This document shows positions 4,429 through 8,092 of a stretch of 8,092 bases of DNA, one piece after another. Under the pieces are notes generated by a model. It saw only the letters and a program-made list of their open reading frames with translations, was not told the origin of the DNA and searched no databases. Within the stretch, counting starts at the first letter, position 1; the number at the start of each line of letters is the position of its first letter. This stretch comes from Candidatus Bathyarchaeota archaeon (GTDB lineage Archaea > Thermoproteota > Bathyarchaeia > TCS64). The stretch spans positions 1-8,092 of the forward strand of contig WJIV01000094.1 in NCBI GenBank assembly GCA_014730055.1. The letters run 5' to 3'. The translations under genes were made by a program, and so were the position numbers.

Positions 4429-6800
4429 TGGATAGGATCAAGAAAGCTGAACTACCCTTTGATCTACACCAGGCCGACCTACTTAATGCAACTGATGAAG
4501 AACTTTTAGAAATAAAAGAAAAGTTAGGGCTTGGCTTAAACCTAGCTGAGCTGAGATATATTGCAGAGCACTATGTTCTACAAGAGCGAGCAGCAACGGA
4601 CTTAGAACTCCAGACATACGATCAGACGATGAGTGAGCACTGTAGCCATAAGACGTTTGATGCAGCGATACAGACACCTGAAACCCTGATTAACGGAATA
4701 TTAAGAACGTATTTCATGAGGCTCATTGATGAATTAAAGCCAGAATGGTGTTTCAGTGTCTTTAAAGATAATGCTGGGTTAGTGGACTTAACGGATGATG
4801 TAGCAATTGCCATAAAGGTTGAGACCCATAACCATCCCTCAGCAATAGAGCCCTTCGGCGGCGCAGCCACTGGGATAGGGGGAGTCATTAGAGACGTACT
4901 CGGGGTCTGGGCTGATCCTATAGCTAGCACTGATGTGCTATGTTTCGGCCCCTTAGATTACCCATATGAGGAACTTCCAGAGGGAGTTAAACATCCTACA
5001 TATCTTTTCAATGGAGTTGTTGATGGTATAGGAAGTTATGGGAACAGTATTGGGATACCTACCGTGAACGGGGCAACGGTGTTTGATGAAGGGTATATCG
5101 GAAATGTTGTTGTTTACGCAGGTTCAGTTGGTGTCCTACCTAAGGATCAGTACAAACTTGAGGTAAAACCAGGTGATTATGCTGTCCTGGCTGGTGGAAG
5201 AACAGGACTAGATGGAATTCATGGGGTTACGTTTGCCTCGGCTGAGCTTACAGAAGAATCAGAAGAGGTTAGTAGACCAGCTGTTCAGATAGCAAACCCA
5301 ATTGAAGAAGAGAAAATAAAACGGGCTATAAAAAAGATCAGTGAAAGAAAACTCGGTTCAGGCATAACAGATATTGGAGGCGGAGGACTCAGCTGTGGAG
5401 TATGCGAAACCGCTGATAGGTACGGCCTTGGGGTTGAGGTAGATATAGAAAAAATACCCTTGAAAGCTGAAAACATGGCACCCTGGGAAATCTGGATCAG
5501 TGAGAGCCAAGAAAGAATGCTACTAGCAGTTCCACCAGATAACCTGCAAGAAGTATTGGAGATATTTTCCGATGAACAGGTAAATGCCACGGTTCTAGGT
5601 AAATACGATCAGTCTGGACTAGCTAAAATAAATTTCAATGGAGAAAGGGTTGGTACCCTTGTATTAGATGCACTCTTCAACCCACCACAACTAGAAAGAT
5701 TGACGGACTGGAGGCCTCCAGAACTGAAGGAACCTTCGATCAAAATGCCCAGTGATCTAGGAAAGGTGTTAATTCAACTTTTAGCAGCTTATAATATCTG
5801 TAGCAAAGAAAGAGTTGTACGCCGATATGATCAAGAAGTAAAAGGTCAGACTGTAATCAAACCCCTACAAGGATGGCTTGCAGGTCCAAACAACGCGAGT
5901 GTCCTTAAACCACTGGAAGAATCATGGAAAGGCATCTGCATCTCATCTGGGATTAACCCCAGGTATGGAAAAATAGATCCATACTGGATGGCTGCAAGTG
6001 TCGTAGATGAGGCAGTGAGAAACAACGTATGTGTAGGGGGAAGGAGATGGGCTCTTTTAGATAACTTCACATGGGGGAACCCTGAATACCCCGACAGATT
6101 AGGTGGTTTAATTTACGCAGCCAGAGGGTGTTATGATACTGCTAAAATATATCAGTCTCCCTTCGTATCTGGCAAAGATAGCCTATACAACGAGAGCCCC
6201 TTGGGGCCTATTACACCTACATTACTAATTACAAGCCTTGGAATTATGCCTGATATCAGGAAATCCATAAGCATGGAACTTAAGGAACCAGGAAATGCCC
6301 TTTATATAATAGGGTACACAAAACCAGAACTAGGCGGAAGCGAATATTATAGACTTCATGGTGAACTTGGTTCAACAGTTCCGAAGTTAGATCCAGAGAT
6401 TAATTTCCAGGCTTATAAGAGAGTGATTAAAGCAATGGATGAAGGGGTAGTTAGAGCCTGTCACGATTGTAGCGAGGGGGGTTTAGCGGTTGCTACTGCT
6501 GAGATGGCGTTTACAGGAAACCTCGGGCTAGACCTTGACATAGGTAAAGCCCCTACTCAGGGAAAACTTCGCGACGATTTTGTGCTATTTAGTGAGTCTA
6601 ATGGCCGCCTACTGGTAGAGGTGCCTTCTAGAAAGATAGATGAATTTGAAAGCATTATGGGTGACACTCCGAAGGCTGTTATAGGTGCAGTTAAAAAGAA
6701 TCCAACGTTGGCCGTTGTTAATGGTGAAAAGTTGCTATTTGAGAATAGCCTTGATTCACTGATACAGGCATGGAAGACCCCACTGGAGGGTAGAAGATGA
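4425..6800 (+). CDS. purL: Phosphoribosylformylglycinamidine synthase subunit PurL
   Basis: This is the synthetase subunit of FGAM synthetase; it activates FGAR with ATP and uses ammonia delivered from PurQ. At 791 aa it belongs to the small PurL type that works with separate PurS and PurQ. It has two repeated AIRS-type halves (about residues 115-410 and 455-770). Visible hallmarks are SEHCSHKTF (70-78) with the conserved active-site His72, KVETHNHPSAIEPFGGAATG (131-150) for ATP/Mg, GGRTGLDGIHG (257-267), QIANPIEEEK, GSGITDIGGGGL, PFVSGKDSL (579-587) and ACHDCSEGGLAV (678-689). Two adjacent ATGs (4425 and 4428) are possible starts. The first makes the ATGA overlap with purS; the second lies 6 nt after a GTGA and would shorten the protein by one residue. 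The 3' end carries the GGAGGG site for purQ. All motifs look intact, with no frameshift. Confidence 0.97.
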   Translation: MMDRIKKAELPFDLHQADLLNATDEELLEIKEKLGLGLNLAELRYIAEHYVLQERAATDLELQTYDQTMSEHCSHKTFDAAIQTPETLINGILRTYFMRLIDELKPEWCFSVFKDNAGLVDLTDDVAIAIKVETHNHPSAIEPFGGAATGIGGVIRDVLGVWADPIASTDVLCFGPLDYPYEELPEGVKHPTYLFNGVVDGIGSYGNSIGIPTVNGATVFDEGYIGNVVVYAGSVGVLPKDQYKLEVKPGDYAVLAGGRTGLDGIHGVTFASAELTEESEEVSRPAVQIANPIEEEKIKRAIKKISERKLGSGITDIGGGGLSCGVCETADRYGLGVEVDIEKIPLKAENMAPWEIWISESQERMLLAVPPDNLQEVLEIFSDEQVNATVLGKYDQSGLAKINFNGERVGTLVLDALFNPPQLERLTDWRPPELKEPSIKMPSDLGKVLIQLLAAYNICSKERVVRRYDQEVKGQTVIKPLQGWLAGPNNASVLKPLEESWKGICISSGINPRYGKIDPYWMAASVVDEAVRNNVCVGGRRWALLDNFTWGNPEYPDRLGGLIYAARGCYDTAKIYQSPFVSGKDSLYNESPLGPITPTLLITSLGIMPDIRKSISMELKEPGNALYIIGYTKPELGGSEYYRLHGELGSTVPKLDPEINFQAYKRVIKAMDEGVVRACHDCSEGGLAVATAEMAFTGNLGLDLDIGKAPTQGKLRDDFVLFSESNGRLLVEVPSRKIDEFESIMGDTPKAVIGAVKKNPTLAVVNGEKLLFENSLDSLIQAWKTPLEGRR
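6785..6790 (+). promoter_or_regulatory. Shine-Dalgarno site of purQ inside purL
   Basis: GGAGGG lies 6 nt before the purQ ATG at 6797 and within the last codons of purL. It fixes the purQ start and allows independent initiation in addition to coupling through the ATGA overlap. Confidence 0.75.
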
Positions 6801-7612
6801 AACGAGGAGACATTAAAATACTCATCATGCGTGCCCCCGGGACGAATTGCGACCTAGAGACATCAAGAGCCTTCAAGGAACTTGGAACTCAGCCGAAAGT
6901 AAAACACACACAGAAAATATTCAAAGAAAAAAACTTGGAAGATTACAATGTTCTGATTTTCCCAGGAGGATTCAGTTATGGGGATTATGTGCGTAGCGGA
7001 GCGATATGGGCGACCGAATGCGAATATAGAATAGGCGATGAACTCGAACGTTTCGTTGATGAGGGAAAACCGGTTATTGGCATATGCAATGGGTTCCAAC
7101 AGCTAGTGGAGTTGGGTTTCTTGCCAGGATGGGAGGGAAAGTCAAATTATCCAGAAGCAGCACTCGCCAACAGCATTAACGGATATCAGAATCGCTGGAT
7201 AAGAATAAAGTACATGGGAAGGGGAAACTGTAAGATAATGAATGATATAAAATCAGAGTATATTTTGAGGTGCCCGGTTGCCCATGGTGAAGGAAGGTTC
7301 CTTTTACCTTCTGAAAAGGAAGAAGAACAGCTTAATCAACTCAAAGATAACGACATGCTTGTATGGCAATACGTAGATGACAGGGGAGACCCTGCAAATG
7401 AGAGTTTTCCGGATAATCCAAATGGATCATTTTCCGATATTGCTGGAATTTGTAACCCTGAGGGAACGGTCCTTGGCCTTATGCCGCATCCTGAAAGGGC
7501 TTTTTATGGTTACCTAATGCCAGAATGGACCAAGAAACGGATGCCTGAAAAATATGGTGACGGTTACCCTTTCTTTGAATCTATAGTGAAATATGTTGAG
7601 AGAAAATTTTGA
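6797..7612 (+). CDS. purQ: Phosphoribosylformylglycinamidine synthase subunit PurQ (glutaminase)
   Basis: PurQ is the class I glutamine amidotransferase that releases ammonia from glutamine for PurL. The catalytic triad is visible: C97 in GICNGFQ, and H231 and E233 in MPHPERA. Other family marks are APGTNCDLE near the N-terminus, FPGGFSYGDYVRSGAIWA (55-72), PVAHGEGRF (160-168) and NPNGSFSDIAGICNPEG (207-223). At 271 aa it is longer than the roughly 225-230 aa common in bacteria; much of the excess lies after the MPHPER motif, in a segment around residues 236-258 (YGYLMPEWTKKRMPEKYGDG) before the closing helix. The start overlaps the purL stop as ATGA and has GGAGGG 6 nt upstream. It is the last gene of the purSLQ operon; the next gene is convergent, with only 14 bp between the stops. 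Confidence 0.96.
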   Translation: MKRGDIKILIMRAPGTNCDLETSRAFKELGTQPKVKHTQKIFKEKNLEDYNVLIFPGGFSYGDYVRSGAIWATECEYRIGDELERFVDEGKPVIGICNGFQQLVELGFLPGWEGKSNYPEAALANSINGYQNRWIRIKYMGRGNCKIMNDIKSEYILRCPVAHGEGRFLLPSEKEEEQLNQLKDNDMLVWQYVDDRGDPANESFPDNPNGSFSDIAGICNPEGTVLGLMPHPERAFYGYLMPEWTKKRMPEKYGDGYPFFESIVKYVERKF

Positions 7613-7626
7613 TAAAAAGCTAATAA

Positions 7627-7872
7627 TCAATCATTACCAGGAGGTTCTCCACCCGGGTTCCTTGGCTCAGGCCAACTTTCAGGGGGGCTACTGATACCTC
7701 CCTCTTCTTCTTCCTCTTCGAGGCCCCTTCTTGGTGCTCTATGTTCATCCAAATGCTCTAATAGTTTTTCACGGGCTTCTTCCTTTGAGTCGAATTTTCC
7801 TTTCCAGTCGCAAATATCACATTTTGCGACCCATTTATTCTCAACCTTCTCTATCATGCTGATGTCTTTCAT
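7627..7872 (-). CDS. Small zinc-finger-like protein with acidic, proline-rich tail
   Basis: I do not recognise a named family. The 81-aa protein starts at ATG 7872-7870 on the minus strand, 1 nt after the stop of the preceding minus-strand gene. Its core is KWVAKCDICDWKGKF followed by a charged helix ending HLDEH: C18-x2-C21-x18-H40-x3-H44, a likely Zn-binding C2H2-like arrangement, though the spacing is longer than in classical C2H2 fingers. After residue 47 the sequence becomes low complexity, with a run of six Glu and then a Pro/Gly/Ser-rich tail that is probably disordered. A longer reading of the same frame up to 8058 exists, but its first part runs opposite no gene and only shadows the neighbouring paralogue, so the short start is preferred. 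A GGAG lies about 10 nt upstream. The gene is convergent with purQ. Confidence 0.62.
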   Translation of the reverse strand: MKDISMIEKVENKWVAKCDICDWKGKFDSKEEAREKLLEHLDEHRAPRRGLEEEEEEGGISSPPESWPEPRNPGGEPPGND

Positions 7873-7873
7873 G

Positions 7874-8092
7874 TTACTTATGCTCCTTCTCTTTCCCTTG
7901 AGGAGCGATAGGCCCAGGTAAAGGAGGTTGTTTCTCATCTGGAGCTGTACCCTGCCCCTCTTTGATTTTAGTAGTATCCTGTCCATGGGCTTCTTTGATA
8001 TGTTTCTCATAGGCCTGTTTTGCACTCCTCTCATCGGCCTCTTCAATATTCCATTCACACATATCGCATCTTACAGCCCAAGTATCGCCAAC
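7874..8092 (-). CDS. Partial zinc-finger-like protein, paralogue of its neighbour
   Basis: The frame is open from the window's right edge to TAA at 7876-7874, giving 72 visible residues; the start codon is probably beyond 8092. The visible part begins VGDTWAVRCDMCEWNIEEAD and has C9-x2-C12-x18-H31-x4-H36, nearly the same spacing as the neighbouring gene. The two align as TWAVRCDMCEW and KWVAKCDICDW, so they look like tandem duplicates. The C-terminal half (GQGTAPDEKQPPLPGPIAPQ) is Pro-rich and probably disordered, again as in the neighbour. An internal ATG at 8062 would begin after the first Cys and break the motif, so it is not the real start. Metal binding is inferred from the Cys/His pattern; the function is unknown. 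Confidence 0.6.
   Translation of the reverse strand, partial: VGDTWAVRCDMCEWNIEEADERSAKQAYEKHIKEAHGQDTTKIKEGQGTAPDEKQPPLPGPIAPQGKEKEHK

Noticed and set aside
7697..7719. Pyrimidine-rich CTT/TCC tract as a possible repeat element
   Set aside because: It is the complement of the Glu-run codons (GAA/GAG) in the minus-strand protein, so coding explains it.
7873..8058. N-terminal extension of the 81-aa zinc-finger-like protein in its own frame
   Set aside because: The added Arg/Met/Lys-rich residues have no plausible fold and come from the shifted reading of the neighbouring paralogue, whose frame carries the conserved Cys/His pattern.

Overview
The window looks archaeal. It has an A/V-type rotary ATPase subunit I next to a proteolipid subunit K, BRE/TATA-like promoter elements just upstream of several starts, little or no untranslated leader before some genes, frequent TTG starts, ATA- and AGA/AGG-rich codon use, and the three-protein (PurS/PurL/PurQ) form of FGAM synthetase. 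A lineage such as Bathyarchaeia or a related Thermoproteota group would fit the gene styles, but that placement is an impression and not something the sequence proves.

Layout, left to right. Positions 1-187 are an AT-rich intergenic region with two short dyads and a likely promoter. Then come an unrecognised 100-aa helical protein (188-490), a stand-alone Lrp/AsnC-type ligand-binding (RAM) domain (538-777) and, 6 bp later, a two-CBS-domain protein (784-1209); the last two form a sensor-only gene pair. The ATPase stator/channel subunit I (1284-3449) and the proteolipid c-ring subunit K (3585-4019) follow. Each of these two has its own promoter-like element, and K has a strong Shine-Dalgarno site and a 15-codon upstream ORF that ends 1 nt before its start. 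After a hairpin/T-run terminator candidate and a nested inverted repeat comes a tight purine operon, purS-purL-purQ (4180-7612), joined by two ATGA overlaps. The right end (7627-8092) is on the minus strand: two adjacent small proteins that share the same Cys-x2-Cys-x18-His-x3/4-His core, the upstream one cut by the window edge.

How the genes fit together. AtpI and AtpK together make the ion path of the membrane sector; no other ATPase subunit is in the window. PurS, PurL and PurQ form one glutamine-dependent enzyme for the fourth step of purine synthesis. The RAM and CBS proteins are probably small-molecule sensors (amino acid and adenosyl ligands respectively), with targets not visible here. 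I see no CRISPR, mobile element, tRNA or rRNA. The most notable points are the proteolipid with one carboxylate per four helices, the leader mini-ORF before atpK, the dyad upstream of purS, and the tandem zinc-finger-like pair.
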